Positions 11,634 through 21,889 are shown, counted from the stretch's first letter. The stretch: DNA of 64,000 nt from Chara braunii (GCA_003427395.1 BFEA01000626.1:372021-436020); one strand, 5' to 3'. The notes: generated from the sequence alone by a model not told the origin. Made by a program: numbers and translations.

Positions 11634-12121
11634 GCTCAGCGGTGTCCAAATTCCCTTAATCAAAACTCCACTAATATCAGAGTCGGGGAGTGTCTCTCAG
11701 CAAATTGCAGTCTTCATCAGCGGTTTGACTCCGAGTGATCCATAGTTGGTGATTTGGTATTCCAGTACTAAATCAGCACTCAGTCGAGTACAGTCAGTTT
11801 TCAGTCAATATTTAATCAATACTCAATCAGCATCCCGGTCTAGCAAGTGACGTTTCGTAATTTTGCAGTCCAGCATTGGACACTCTTGTCTGATCCCCCT
11901 CCATTGTCTATAGCTAGACCGTGGGCTAGAGCCTGTTTTCGCGCTTGGAAAGGTGATGACTTGTACCTAATGATTGGAGTACTCAGCATCAACGAAACGA
12001 TCTGACTAACGTCCCTGATCCCGAGTTCAGGAGCAGTCACACATTCCGCCTACAAGACTCACGAGGCTCATCAGTAGTCAATCTCGTTCAATGCCCAGAT
12101 CTAGAGAGGTCTGAAGGAATC
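11634..12121. other. Spacer rich in CAGT/CAAT words
   Basis: No gene seen. 11640-11720 aligns loosely with 12371-12450, so the module duplication continues into non-coding sequence. From 11740 to 11840 there are repeated words such as CAGTCAAT and AATCAGCA. Confidence 0.5.
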
Positions 12122-12415
12122 ATGAAAGAGGATAAGGTCCTCGTGTTGAAACACAGATCTAACAGGGACAAGGAAGCAGGGTGGGAAGAAGAAGAATACA
12201 GGGACATGGAAATGCACAGAATAACCCTGAGGGAACTTGCAGTCAAAATGGCAGGGGAAAGAAAGTATATTGAGTATATCGTTTACTTTTATGGGCAAGA
12301 CGACAGGCAGCACAGTATCAGCTCCTCACTAGAGACGGTGGAGCAGGCTAGAGCAAAGCTCGCCTGCGCTCAGTGGTACCCGAATTACCTTCACTGCAAC
12401 TCAGCCACTATCTGA
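12122..12415 (+). CDS. Hypothetical protein, beta-helix module (array member 2)
   Basis: Not recognised by family. It starts at ATG 12122 with a charged N-terminus. Near 12262-12370 it carries the same block as the preceding ORF: ERKYIEYIVYFYGQDD, a short Ser-rich link, then SLETVEQARAKL. At least 20 of about 33 positions match, and the DNA also aligns. The offset between modules is about 738 bases, so this is a diverged tandem duplication. Function unknown. The predicted fold, strand then helix, is by eye only. Confidence 0.45.
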   Translation: MKEDKVLVLKHRSNRDKEAGWEEEEYRDMEMHRITLRELAVKMAGERKYIEYIVYFYGQDDRQHSISSSLETVEQARAKLACAQWYPNYLHCNSATI

Positions 12416-12846
12416 ACCGGCGAGCACTCAACAAACCGTTTGCACTCTTTCCTGTTGCACAATGTCATGTGAACCAATGATTTGGTAGGTCAATGTATCC
12501 GCGCTCACGCAAACAACTCTCAGACAACACTCAATCAAGCATTCATCAAACAGTTAAGTATCTGTCATCCAAGAAGTCAGTTAGTGTCAATGTCACTTAC
12601 GATTCAGCATCCAATTGTCCGAGTTACTCGGAATTCTCAGTCAGGAGTCAATCAGCATTCGATTGGCATTTCGTGCAAACAATCAATTGACATCCAGTCA
12701 AATTCAGCCCTTTGAGTTACCCGAGATTTCCAGCCATAATCAACTTATGCTCAACCATCCTCTTTACTCTGCATCAGAGGCCATTTTCAGTCAGGCAGTT
12801 TCATTATTTTAAACCTTGGATCTGTTTCAGCACCCAACATCACCTC
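12416..12846. other. Spacer rich in CAATCAG words
   Basis: Composition and word use (TCAGTCAGGAGTCAATCAGC near 12640) match 11740-11840, consistent with a duplicated spacer. Overlapping short open frames exist in all three frames, which is typical of low-complexity sequence, so none is called. Confidence 0.5.
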
Positions 12847-13359
12847 ATGAGTGGAATCCAGTCCTCGCCAGTTGATGAGTCAGTTCTGACACGCCTCAAC
12901 CAGATTGGTACTAAAGATGCTCTTCACTACCGGTACGCCAGTGCCGTTGGCTTAAGACGCGAGGGTCTGTCAATCTTTGTCGTTCTTACCAGTTTTGCAG
13001 CAGGCACCATCCATGACTTGCGGCCCTATGTAAAGAAGGGGAAAGAGAAGCATGAGCACTTCGATTCGGTCTGGGTCACAGCAACCAAGTACCTTGAAGA
13101 GATAGAAAGAGAGTTTGATGGGAGTGGTACTAAACTGATCCGCAGCTACGGACCGAAGCTCTACACGGACTACCCCAAACCGCCAGTCCCTTTTTTACTC
13201 ACTGATGGATCTTGTTGGGGCGACCTCGTGGATCTGACAAAGAGGTACATCTCACCTGCAACAATTGATTATGAGGCCGTGACTGAGCCTTCCGAGTTCC
13301 CACATCTCAAACGGGGAATCTTCTCTCATCCGTATTTCCCTACACTATGGGAGGAGTAA
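12847..13359 (+). CDS. Hypothetical protein, 170 aa
   Basis: The frame is open from 12712. I prefer ATG 12847 because the preceding part is the CAAT-rich spacer, and codon use becomes protein-like after it. The product is mixed-charge and soluble-looking. It has a VWVTATKYLEEIEREFDGSG helix near residues 77-96, Pro/Tyr-rich turns (YPKPPVPFLL), and aromatic residues near the C-terminus. No transmembrane segment or known motif. It lies on the same strand and just downstream of the two module ORFs, so it may be part of the same element. Confidence 0.4.
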   Translation: MSGIQSSPVDESVLTRLNQIGTKDALHYRYASAVGLRREGLSIFVVLTSFAAGTIHDLRPYVKKGKEKHEHFDSVWVTATKYLEEIEREFDGSGTKLIRSYGPKLYTDYPKPPVPFLLTDGSCWGDLVDLTKRYISPATIDYEAVTEPSEFPHLKRGIFSHPYFPTLWEE

Positions 13360-14931
13360 TGTGTCATGGTTGATTTTTGGGTCATGTACCTTGGATGGAA
13401 GTGTTCCGAGCTTGGAGGCTTCAGGTGGCTCTACATACAGAGACCACAATCTCAGAAAGTACGGAGAGGTGGCCAAAAGCACAAGGAACAAATAGCCAAA
13501 TGAGAGACTGAGTGTGAGGTTCAGAGGGATGAGTGAGGACTCTTGATTGGTGCTGGCCATGCTCCTTCCCATGTGTATTTTCTGAGGTTATTATGAGTTC
13601 TCATTTTTCCCTCATTTAACTTTGTCTTTGCTCGAGTCAGTCAGTCTTGCTTCTTGCGTTGCCGCTTTGTTTGATTGGTTGTACTCTTTGATGATTGTCA
13701 CGGTTCTCAGAATTTGTAGGCCAACAAAATTGATGCATGCATGATATATCAGCATTTCATGATTATTATTTGCATGATTCCCCACTGTTCCGAATCAAAA
13801 TAAAAGATTCCTAAGACCGGGGACCGGCGAAGATCGCAATTAAAGGGTCTCGCTCGAAGCTGAACGCACACAACAGGAAGGGATTTGCATTATTTGATTT
13901 ATTTTATTTATTGCAAGCACTTACAAAAATCCTGCGTGACAACCTGTTGGCTTCCTGGTCGCCCGAAGAGGCCCGACTAGAAAAAAGTGCGACAACAGGC
14001 CGTGGCTTCGGTAGGAGGACAGGACCATGGCTCGGGACCATGGCTCGGGACTACGGCTCGGGACCACGGCGAGAAATTAAAATTGGACCGGGTTTCTGAC
14101 AGAGGCATGTCGAGACTCGCTACATGACTACGAGACACACTACGGGGCTTTGGCCGAGGCGCGAGTCAAAATCCTTGACGGGATCATGAGATTTTATAAT
14201 CGGGCTTCGGGACACGGACTGGGTCTTTGCCGGGATATGAACTAGGGGTAAAGGGCTTCGGTAGCATAACTCTGTGGGCCGAGCGCAGGACAGGATTTTG
14301 TTGACTTACAGTTGTGGACTACGGAGCAGGGGATTTATTGTGCGCGGGTCAGAATAGACGCTTGAACGAGAGCCTCGTTCGACCACGAACTCGGATACGA
14401 CACAGCTGGGGACTTTCGAGTAGTGACAGGGGGCAAACTTTGGGACTCTCCCGGAAAAAGAAGGTTGTAAAAAGGGAGTTATGATAAAACTCGACCGCGA
14501 GTTGTGGCCACAATGGGCTCGAGAATCTAGCTTCGACACAGAGAGCTCGAGCACGGTTCCTTGGGATCAGCGAGCACGTTATAGGTGTCATCCCATTGGG
14601 CGGAGAATTCACCTTAGACTATTAGTAAGATCAGTCGGGACTCAGACAGACTTTCCTGATTTGGATGAGGGGACTACTTCTGGGATGGGAACAAGCGCGG
14701 CGGACCCCATTGTTTTAGATTAAATGGGAATACTTACTTTGTTTCTCCCGAATGATGGATTGTGAGTCTCTCGTCATTGTGTCTTCAATCAATTTTTAGT
14801 GGTTATTGTTGGGGTATGGACTTACCCATTTTTCTTGCAGGTTACAAGAGCCCCGACCAACCCTCCCGTGGGTGACACGCGAGGTATAGGGTTTGGACGG
14901 CGTGTCGGCAGACCCCTTCTTCCGGTCGACA
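13360..14931 (+). other. Putative LTR / LTR 3' end (boundaries uncertain)
   Basis: No supported gene apart from a short doubtful frame at 14481-14723. It contains an AT-rich TATTTTATTTATTG stretch near 13898, a direct repeat of GGACCATGGCTCGGGAC-type units at 14022-14065, and a polypyrimidine TTTTTCTTGCAG at about 14829-14840. It ends ...CGACA at 14931, one base before a tRNA-like primer binding site. An LTR ending in CA one base before the primer site is the standard arrangement. The LTR start and a partner LTR were not found. Confidence 0.4.
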
Positions 14932-14932
14932 G

Positions 14933-14950
14933 TGGCGCCATTGTCGGGGA
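14933..14950 (+). other. Primer binding site, tRNA-Asp type
   Basis: TGGCGCCATTGTCGGGGA matches the complement of the plant tRNA-Asp 3' end (TGGCGCCGTTGCCGGGGA) at 16 of 18 positions. Both differences are transitions. tRNA-Asp primer sites are known from Athila-type Ty3/Gypsy elements. This marks the start of an LTR retrotransposon internal region on the + strand. Confidence 0.6.
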
Positions 14951-15317
14951 AGGCTGCCTCTTGGGACTTCGGTCCGCTTGTAACCGCTGAGGCGAGAAGG
15001 ATTTAGGAGCGGGAGCTTATTACGTGACACTTACGACATACATTTCTTGGTGTGTGCAGATGTGGTGCGAGCACAAATGAACGGACGGCGGATGGCCGAG
15101 GTAGGCCAGCGATGATGGTACGTTGATCAGTCCTCCTTATCGACACGAGGGTAGGGAGAGATACGCCAGAGGGCGGTTCTTTCCTAGGCCTGTTGACGTC
15201 CTGAAGGGATATAGGCACGATTGACGGGGGCCTATCGTGGGGGTCTGTGAACTCAACGGTCAGAGAGAGGGCACTGGGAAGGACATATTGAGAGTGACGG
15301 GTGAATCTTGATTAGGA
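14951..15317 (+). other. Leader between primer site and first ORF
   Basis: About 370 bases with no ORF of note and no recognisable motif. It fits an untranslated leader of a retroelement. Confidence 0.4.
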
Positions 15318-16019
15318 ATGGTGTATATCGAGTCGGAGACCCAAGTGCATCTTAAAAGAGAGAGTGGCAAGCTTAACGTCATTAGTTTACGTCTAGAAGG
15401 GTGGAGCAAGTACAGGCTTGTTAGAGAGCAAGGGCTGATAGTGAGAGAAGGGATTTTCCTATGGGCAAGGATTGTCTGTCAACCTAGGCAATGCGTTCGA
15501 AGAGGCAGGGAGAGTGAACCACTTGAGGCGGAGGTGAATATCAGGTTCTATCTATCAGAGGAGGAGTGGAGGTTTTTTATCATAGATACCGTGAGACATT
15601 GTCGTGCCCTTTTGTGCCTTACATCTCTTGGCCGCAGGTACGGGTCACGTTTGTTCGGTGAGTCCTTGGAGGGGTCAGATGCTATAGCATATTATACGGT
15701 CTGGTATGCTTATGATTGGGAGCTCTCTAGGTCCTCGTCAGTGAGAGTCACTATAGTGCCAAGGTTCCTAAATGGGTTCATCTTTGGGGACAGCGGCGCA
15801 CACCAAAGCCTAGTGGTTGTGATTCGGAAGGCTATTCGGTTTAAACCGTCTAAAGCAGAGCTTCCTTGGCTTGTCACGTATTGCTTGGACAGGGGGGTAC
15901 CCTCAGGGAGGGAACTTCGTAGAGTCGTCTTCCGGATTAGAAAAGAGTTGTGTCGAGCGAGTACCGCAAGAGAGGTAGATACAACCACGATATTGGACGA
16001 GGAGCCAGTGATCGACTAA
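15318..16019 (+). CDS. Unrecognised protein, paralogous array member D (233 aa)
   Basis: Intact ORF, ATG 15318 to TAA 16017-16019, with no stops. It contains at least two strand-helix units. One has LEAEVNIRFYL followed by a TVRHCRALL helix (about residues 72-100). A later one has LVTYCLDRG, a turn, then ELRRVVFRIRKEL (about 194-217). A GDSGAHQSLVVVIRKAI block lies near residue 155. The next ORF aligns to it without gaps from GIFLW (D) / GVWLL (E) through LExEV to TV[RE], so the two are paralogues. It is the first ORF after the tRNA-Asp primer site, the position of gag, but it shows no gag or zinc-knuckle signature. Its stop abuts the next ATG (TAAATG). Function unknown. Confidence 0.6.
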   Translation: MVYIESETQVHLKRESGKLNVISLRLEGWSKYRLVREQGLIVREGIFLWARIVCQPRQCVRRGRESEPLEAEVNIRFYLSEEEWRFFIIDTVRHCRALLCLTSLGRRYGSRLFGESLEGSDAIAYYTVWYAYDWELSRSSSVRVTIVPRFLNGFIFGDSGAHQSLVVVIRKAIRFKPSKAELPWLVTYCLDRGVPSGRELRRVVFRIRKELCRASTAREVDTTTILDEEPVID

Positions 16020-16960
16020 ATGCCTCGTTGCGGCGAAGAGCACCTAGTCGAGTTGCGTCAGTTCAGGTACAGAGAGCCCAAATTCATTGGCGAGGATTGG
16101 ATAGAATTTACCTTACCTGGAAGGGCAGTCCAGATCCCTCACAGGGCGAAGGTAGACAGGACTTGGAGGTCGATTTGTTAAGGCCAGGAGTTTGGCTGCT
16201 GATCGTACCTTCCGTAAAGTTCAACCGGGACGGGAGAGGAAGAGTGATACCAGACTCACTTGAGTTAGAGGTAAAATACTTTCTGTATTATCAAACCTCT
16301 GTGCTAGCGGACATAGTTCTTAGAACGGTAGAGCAAAGTCATAGGGACCCTGACCTGGGAATAATACCGAGTCTCGACTTTTATATCTGGGAGGACGAAG
16401 TGACGGCTCGAGACTTGTTGAGGGAAGAGGTCGGTAAATATCGGAAGGAGGAACTGCGCTGGGATCGAGATTTTAAATCAATAGTAGTTTCTCTTCGTCT
16501 TGCTCGGGAGGGGTCTTTGCCACAGCCTGAAGAGGCGTTGAGACTTCCGTTTCCATTGTTCGTTTTAGAGGGTTTCCTTGGGGGATTAGATCGTCTAATT
16601 CACATTCATTGGGCGTTCTTGGAGATTTAGAACCTCCTGAGAAGCAGTGACGAGCACCACGCGTACTATGCGTTGTGGAAGGAGGGGCCTAGGTTCAGCG
16701 ACGCGGCACTAGAGTTAGTGGAGCTAATTAGAGTAGCTTCGCCTAGAGGCCCGAAGGAAGCTCCCAGAGAAGATCAACCAGCTGAGTTTTGGGTCATCTT
16801 TGATGGACCCATTAAAGAGCCACCGTTGTACGTCACGGGGTTAACTGAGTTGTTCGGAAGTAGGGAAGCTGATGGTGTAAATAGAATAATGCCCCTCTTA
16901 CATCTGTTCGAGTTGCACTCCTACTATCGCGCTGTAATGCCAGAGAAGGAGGAGGATTAG
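16020..16960 (+). pseudogene. Unrecognised protein, paralogous array member E (broken)
   Basis: ATG 16020 directly follows the stop of the previous ORF. That frame is readable to about 16150. The homologous frame then continues through 16190-16627, shifted by one change of frame. LELEVKYFLYY and an LRTVEQSHRD helix align without gaps to the first ORF. A second unit has SLDFYIWED and a LLREEVGKYRKEEL helix. TAG 16628-16630 interrupts, but the same frame continues to the TAG ending at 16960. It includes an AYYALWKEG block matching AYYTVWYAY of the first ORF, so 16628 is a secondary stop. Probably a decayed copy of the same gene. Confidence 0.55.
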
Positions 16961-17018
16961 GGGTTTCAAGATTGAAAGGTGGCCAACACAAAGGGGAGGA
17001 TGAGTTTGAACCTTAGGA

Positions 17019-17497
17019 ATGAGCGATCTTCTATCGGACAGGCTCGTTTATGAGGAAGGAGTAAATTGGGGATTGTCGTCGTCTAGCGATCCGAACATAG
17101 AGGCGTTATTGAAAGATTGGACTTCGTTGACCTTGGGGGGGGACCTTTTCCTTACGTAGTTGAGAACTACACTACGATCGTGTATGTGGAATTAAGGGAG
17201 AAGGTTTACATATTGGTGACTAGATTCACAGAAACAGATGAGTACGACATAGGATTTTACAACCGACGAGGAAGGAGACTGTCGGGAGCACTATGAGGGT
17301 GTCGGAATTGGACTGAAACAATAGCCTGCGCCTATCAGAAAAAGCTGGAAAGGGAAGGGGAAAGAGTTAATCTAGATATAAAACCAAGGGAATAGAAAGT
17401 GATCCCTAGCCCGCCTGTCCTGGATAGTTACCTCGGTGAGAGCAATTGGGAGTCTATGATAATTATGGTACTAAAGGCGAGATGCTGGGGAAGATAA
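17019..17497 (+). pseudogene. Unrecognised protein, array member C (frameshift and stops)
   Basis: ATG 17019 gives an acidic N-terminus. At the G8 run 17136-17143 the homologous frame shifts, and the text resumes FPYVVENY, YILVTRFTETDEYDIGFY, a helix with QKKLEREGE, and ESMIIMVLKARC, ending at TAA 17495-17497. A TGA at 17294 and a TAG near 17392 interrupt. The whole aligns in order with the ORFs at 17502 and 18315 (FPYVIARY, DEYDTRIYV, RRLEREGE, EAIIKFVWRI). The frameshift lies in a homopolymer and could be a sequencing error. Confidence 0.55.
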
Positions 17498-17501
17498 AGT
17501 A

Positions 17502-18002
17502 ATGAGTGGAGAGAGATCTATCTCGAATGAGGAATTAGAGAAAAGGAGGGAAAGGTTCCTTGCAGGGAATAGACCGTCTAAAGAAAGGTCTGAGGCCGTC
17601 TGCGCGTCACTAAGTTCATTAGGAAGAAAAGAACCAATTTCGTACGAAGTTGAGGCGTACGAGTCGGTCGATAGTGGTTGAGAACAGATACGCTTATATA
17701 TGATGATCGTGCAGCTTCTTGGGTCAGGCGTGTGCGACGTGAGGATCTACTTATCAATAGAAAGGAAGATCGACCTCGTTTATGGTCGATGTTGGAAAAG
17801 GGCAAAAGAGCTAGTGGAAGATGAAAGGGAAAGATTACGCTCGATAGGTAAGTGCATCATCTGGAGTACAAGAATAAAGACCTTTGAGCGACTACTGAAA
17901 CCTCCGGTTCCTTGTGAAGCATTGAGAGATGGGAGGCTAGAAGTAGTGATTGAGTTTGTCTTGTGCCACAGGTTCACCAATGGCCAAAGGAGGAGACTGT
18001 AG
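17502..18002 (+). pseudogene. Unrecognised protein, array member A (one stop)
   Basis: It starts ATGAGTGGAG only four bases after the previous stop. The ORF at 18315 starts with the same ten bases. One in-frame TGA (17679-17681) splits an otherwise continuous frame. Around that stop the sequence aligns without gaps over more than 60 residues to the 18315 ORF. Key segments are SLSSLGRKE, DVRIYLSIER, a CWKRAKELVEDERERL helix, and LEVVIEFVL near the end. It ends at TAG 18000-18002. No known domain; mixed-charge and apparently soluble. Confidence 0.6.
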
Positions 18003-18309
18003 ACCAGAAGGCAGGGACATAATCCGCGAAGGGCAGAGGCGAGATCTTGACAGGAGAATATCTGAGCACCTGTACCGGCTCCTAAGGGAATGGACTTGGG
18101 AGGATCTGTGTACGTTGGGGACCACGATCTGTAGAAGGATAACGTGTTCAAGAACCGGAAGGGTTGAAATAAGGAGAGGAGCCGCCTGCCTCAATGAACA
18201 AAAAGGCGAACTGTATCTCGACACGGGTCTGTTTAAGGTAGAGGGTGAGCATGAGATTAGGGACGACAGAAGAACGTTGATAGGTGTCTTGAGGGATGTA
18301 AAAAATTAA
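17980..18309 (+). CDS. Hypothetical 109-aa basic protein in the array
   Basis: ATG 17980 overlaps the end of the preceding ORF by 23 bases, and the frame stays open to TAA 18307-18309, five bases before the next ATG. It is rich in Arg and Glu, with a helix-like LDRRISEHLYRLLREW and a Cys-containing middle. I see no clear repeat module in it, so it may be an unrelated small protein or chance. Its tight fit between two related ORFs is the reason to list it. Confidence 0.4.
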   Translation: MAKGGDCRPEGRDIIREGQRRDLDRRISEHLYRLLREWTWEDLCTLGTTICRRITCSRTGRVEIRRGAACLNEQKGELYLDTGLFKVEGEHEIRDDRRTLIGVLRDVKN

Positions 18310-18314
18310 ATCCG

Positions 18315-18938
18315 ATGAGTGGAGTCCTTCCTTTCCACCCTTGGTTTCCATGGAGCAGGGGAGCTGGGAGATTGAGTAGAGAGGAGGAAAAGCGACTTAT
18401 GAATTCCTTGAACGATTTGGCCTCCAGAGAGGTTTTCCCTTACGTAATCGCAAGGTACGAGGCTTTGAAGAAGCCTGGGTTGGTACGCCAGTGCCTTTAT
18501 GTGTTGACCTGCTGCTTCATTGATGTCGACGAGTACGACACGCGAATCTATGTGTCAAAAGACAGATATAAGAAAAGGTGGTATAGTAGCTGCTGGGAGC
18601 GAGCAGTTGACATCGTTTTGGAGGAAAAAAGAAGATTGGAAAGGGAGGGTGAAACCCACGCTCGGAGCACAAATGTTGTACCTTTCGTAGGAATGTCAAA
18701 ACCCCAGCCAAGCTTGACGGCGCTCCAAAGGAATGGATGAGAGGCAATAATAAAGTTTGTATGGAGAATTAAAGACGACAAGTCGACGGGCAGTGGCGCT
18801 GCTGAAACTGAGACGGAGACGAACAGTGGCACTCTGGTAGTTGTCCCTTGGGAGTCGTCAGCCCCATACTGGTCCCGAAGGCACACGTGGTTAACCAGGG
18901 GTGTTATTTTCGACGAATTTTGCACCGAATTGCACTGA
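18315..18938 (+). pseudogene. Unrecognised protein, array member B (one stop)
   Basis: It begins ATGAGTGGAG like member A. The clear module has REEEKRL, FPYVIARYEAL, LYVLTCCFIDVDEYDTRIYV, a CWERAVDIVLEEKRRLEREG helix, KPQPS, and after TGA 18738-18740 the homologous EAIIKFVWRIKDD. The same frame ends at TGA 18936-18938. The internal TGA falls where member A has Arg-Leu. All features match A and C in order, so the three are tandem duplicates. Function unknown. It is the last recognisable member before AT-rich sequence. Confidence 0.6.
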
Positions 18939-19126
18939 AACTGTCATATTTTTCTGATTTTTTGTTTTTTTTCTTGTTTTTCTTTTTGTGTGATATATAT
19001 GTGCTTTAGGGTACGTCATGTGTGCAGTTTTGACATGTTTGGATCAATAATGAAAAAGTTGGCATTTTGTTGAATTCGTTGGATGCTTCATTTTGACTTG
19101 GACAGTGTTTTTGTGTTAGGGTTTCA

Positions 19127-19171
<45 letters not shown>

Positions 19172-19744
19172 TGTTTTTTTTTTNNNNNNNNNNNNNNNNN
19201 NNNNNNNNNNNNNNNNNNNNNNNNNNNNNNNNNNNNNNNNNNNNNNNNNNNNNNNNNNNNNNNNNNNNNNNNNNNNNNNNNNNNTCATTTGTTTTTTTTT
19301 TTTTTTTATGAAATTCGCACCGCAATTGCCAACGAAAACGACAAATATTTGGGCCCCCGTTAACCTCCAGTCGAGGCAGTCCACGTCAGATTCTGAGATC
19401 TATGAAACCCGTTGACGACAAGCATTTACACAGAGAGACACCTACTTTGTTCCCTTCGTGCACCAAGTACGAACCCGCCCCTGGCGACGAGGCCAGCGAA
19501 GCAAGCCGCTTGGCTCTGAAAAGATTTTGTCCTATGTTGAACCACTTGCCTTCCTGGCCTTGAAACTTGGAACCAGAGATCTCAGTTCCGGCCTGGGACT
19601 CCACCCCCACTTTCCTAAAATTCTTGGCACACCCCTACTATGCACTTCCGGGCCCCCTCCCACTCCGAAACAGGAAGTCGTGTTGGGCATGAGGTTGGGC
19701 GTAACAGGGAAGCATTTTACCGGTCTATAAGTCCACTAGGGCTC
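18939..19744. other. AT-rich spacer with TG repeat and assembly gap
   Basis: T-rich sequence, a (TG)n run at 19130-19168, a T run, then unresolved bases at 19184-19284. From 19285 to 19744 there is unique sequence with no supported gene. Open frames over the gap are meaningless. Confidence 0.8.
19130..19168 (+). repeat. (TG)n microsatellite
   Basis: About 19 perfect TG units directly before a poly-T run and the sequence gap. Confidence 0.95.
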
Positions 19745-20484
19745 CTGCGCCATCTAAATTTCCCAAAGTATCTGTCCGTTATCCTGCACTTCAACTAATT
19801 TATGGTTCGAGTCGATCCTATTTTCCACGAAAGTCTGTATTGCTTTTTGCCTGGCCTCCTGGTCAGCCATAGTCTCTGCCAGTTTTCTGCTGGTTTTCAG
19901 CATGTTGGCCCGGATGATCTCTGCTAGTTAAGATCTGGCTTGGTGGAAGCCAAAGGTGGAGTCTTGGCTTTCAACTGAACACCTTATTCTCCATATGACC
20001 ATGAGGAGGGCAAGCCTCGTGTGTTTGAAGAGGTTGACTTGAAAGGGTGTCCACCCTGTCGGATAATATGTGCATTTGCCTAGGAGAATAAGTGCAATGT
20101 TCCATTGGAAAGGCGATCCACTTATAGTGTGCCACAATGCATCCCACGATTGCCACACCTGTACCTCCATCGGGCATGCCAACAGGCAATGCTCTAAGTT
20201 TGCGCGTCTGCGCTGGGTGTTGGGTCCACAATGGGAGCAAATAGGGGGCAGGATGCCTAATTGCTGCAGTTAGACCTTAAGGTTACCCTGTCCGGTGTCG
20301 GGAGGCACCGGTGTGTGATCTGCCATTGCATAGCTTTGTGTGATGCCGACATTATGTGTGCATAGGTGGGCCAGGGAATGCGATGCAGGTTCGTTTCACG
20401 TACTAGCAAGTCCCTTTTCCAACAGTTTTGGACCACTGGTGTGGAGATATGTGGCATGTGCGTATGCTTGTATCCTTGCCTCAC
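19745..20484 (-). pseudogene. LINE ORF2 C-terminal zinc-binding region (zf-RVT)
   Basis: The minus-strand frames carry KAMQWQITHRCLPTPDRVTL, CSHCG and later CPMEVQVWQSWDALW. This is the zf-RVT pattern found after the RT in plant LINEs. The second LINE in this window has the equivalent ALQWQILHRCLPTSD and CPYCGKDTQ. A stop and several frame changes interrupt it. Confidence 0.8.
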
Positions 20485-21889
20485 CGAATACTATCATATC
20501 GGCATGGGATCTCCCCCTTTCCACTCCCATTCGTGCAGGTCAAATGGGAGCACACACATCGGGGTGGCCATTTTGTAGGCAAAGTAATTATGTAGTTTGA
20601 CCCCACCACCCTCACCCTAGTCAGTCTTTCCACCCGGAGTGCAAGATCCCTTTTCAGTGACGCCCACCACACTCCTGGCACGTCCAGTTCGTAAGCTTGT
20701 AATTGTGTCTCTTGACATGTGCAGTGGCCCACCCTAAAGATGGTCACCGGGATGGTGTTTCGGTCACTGCGTATGACCCAGTCTAGACTGCAGGTCGACG
20801 GACCGTCCTGCAGGGCATTCCCCTATGTGGTCGGGATTGCCATGTGAATATGGTTTAACTTCTCCTGATTTTGCCTGGCCGGTGACATATTCAGCCGCAG
20901 TTGCTCAACTGTTTTCCACCTTCCCCTCTGGCTATCACAAAGGTCTCCCACTATATAAATGGCATTCCTCACCCATGTAAGCTAGTGAGAGTTGGTTGCT
21001 AAAGAGGGGCGTTACAGTTTCATCGCATACATCTGGGTTCCCAAAGAACGGTTGCCTCCATATTTCCTACCATCCAAGGGGAGCAAACTTTTTCGTTGGC
21101 CCCATCTGCCTCCATAGGTGCAACATTTTGGATCATATCAGTTCATTTTTTAGATCCAGCCGAACATTATTACGAGCAGCCTGTGGCGTGGTGGGCTAGA
21201 CACTGTCCAAGTCTCATTTGTTGTCATTTTAGAGGATAGATCGGAACGTCCGGACGGGAGGGAGGGGCCATGTTTGCTAGTTGTGTATACGCCAACGACG
21301 GCTACGGGACACCATTCGCTAGCAAGATGCAGATGATGACTTTGAACATCAGGGTCTTGATCTCATCTCTCGGATTTCATATGCCCAAACCACCCACCCT
21401 CTTCGGTTGGGCCACATATTCTCATGCCACCCTCTTGATACACTTGGTCAATTTGTGATCCTTCCTCCATAAGTAGGCCAGCGACGTTGAGCAAGGTGTG
21501 CAAATTGGTTTACGAGGATTTCCCAAAAAAGGTTGTTTTGTACTAAATTGTGGTCAGTATGGCGTTATTAATTGCTAGCGCTCTCCCCACTATCAATGTA
21601 TGTAATCCATCTAATCTGGCCAACCCTTGGAGCGCTATTTGGACCAGGGTCTGATCGTGGTCCATCAGAGGGCCTAGGGTTGTCAAGTGGATTCTAAGGA
21701 TTTTGATCGCTTCTTCTCTTAGTTTCCAGCTGACCGCGGGCTGTTGTGGTGGTTGAGATTCTTTCGGGGATAGCCACCACCCCTCTGTCTTGGTTCCTCA
21801 ATTGACCTTCATGTGCGCCGCCATTGCGAATGTTGGATAGTTTTTGCTAGAACTTTGAGAGATGTGGTCGAGGCTTTAATGAGGATTGT

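Noticed and set aside
14481-14723. 80-codon ORF ending in an acidic tail
   Set aside because: Protein-like end but no homologous module; lies in the putative LTR.
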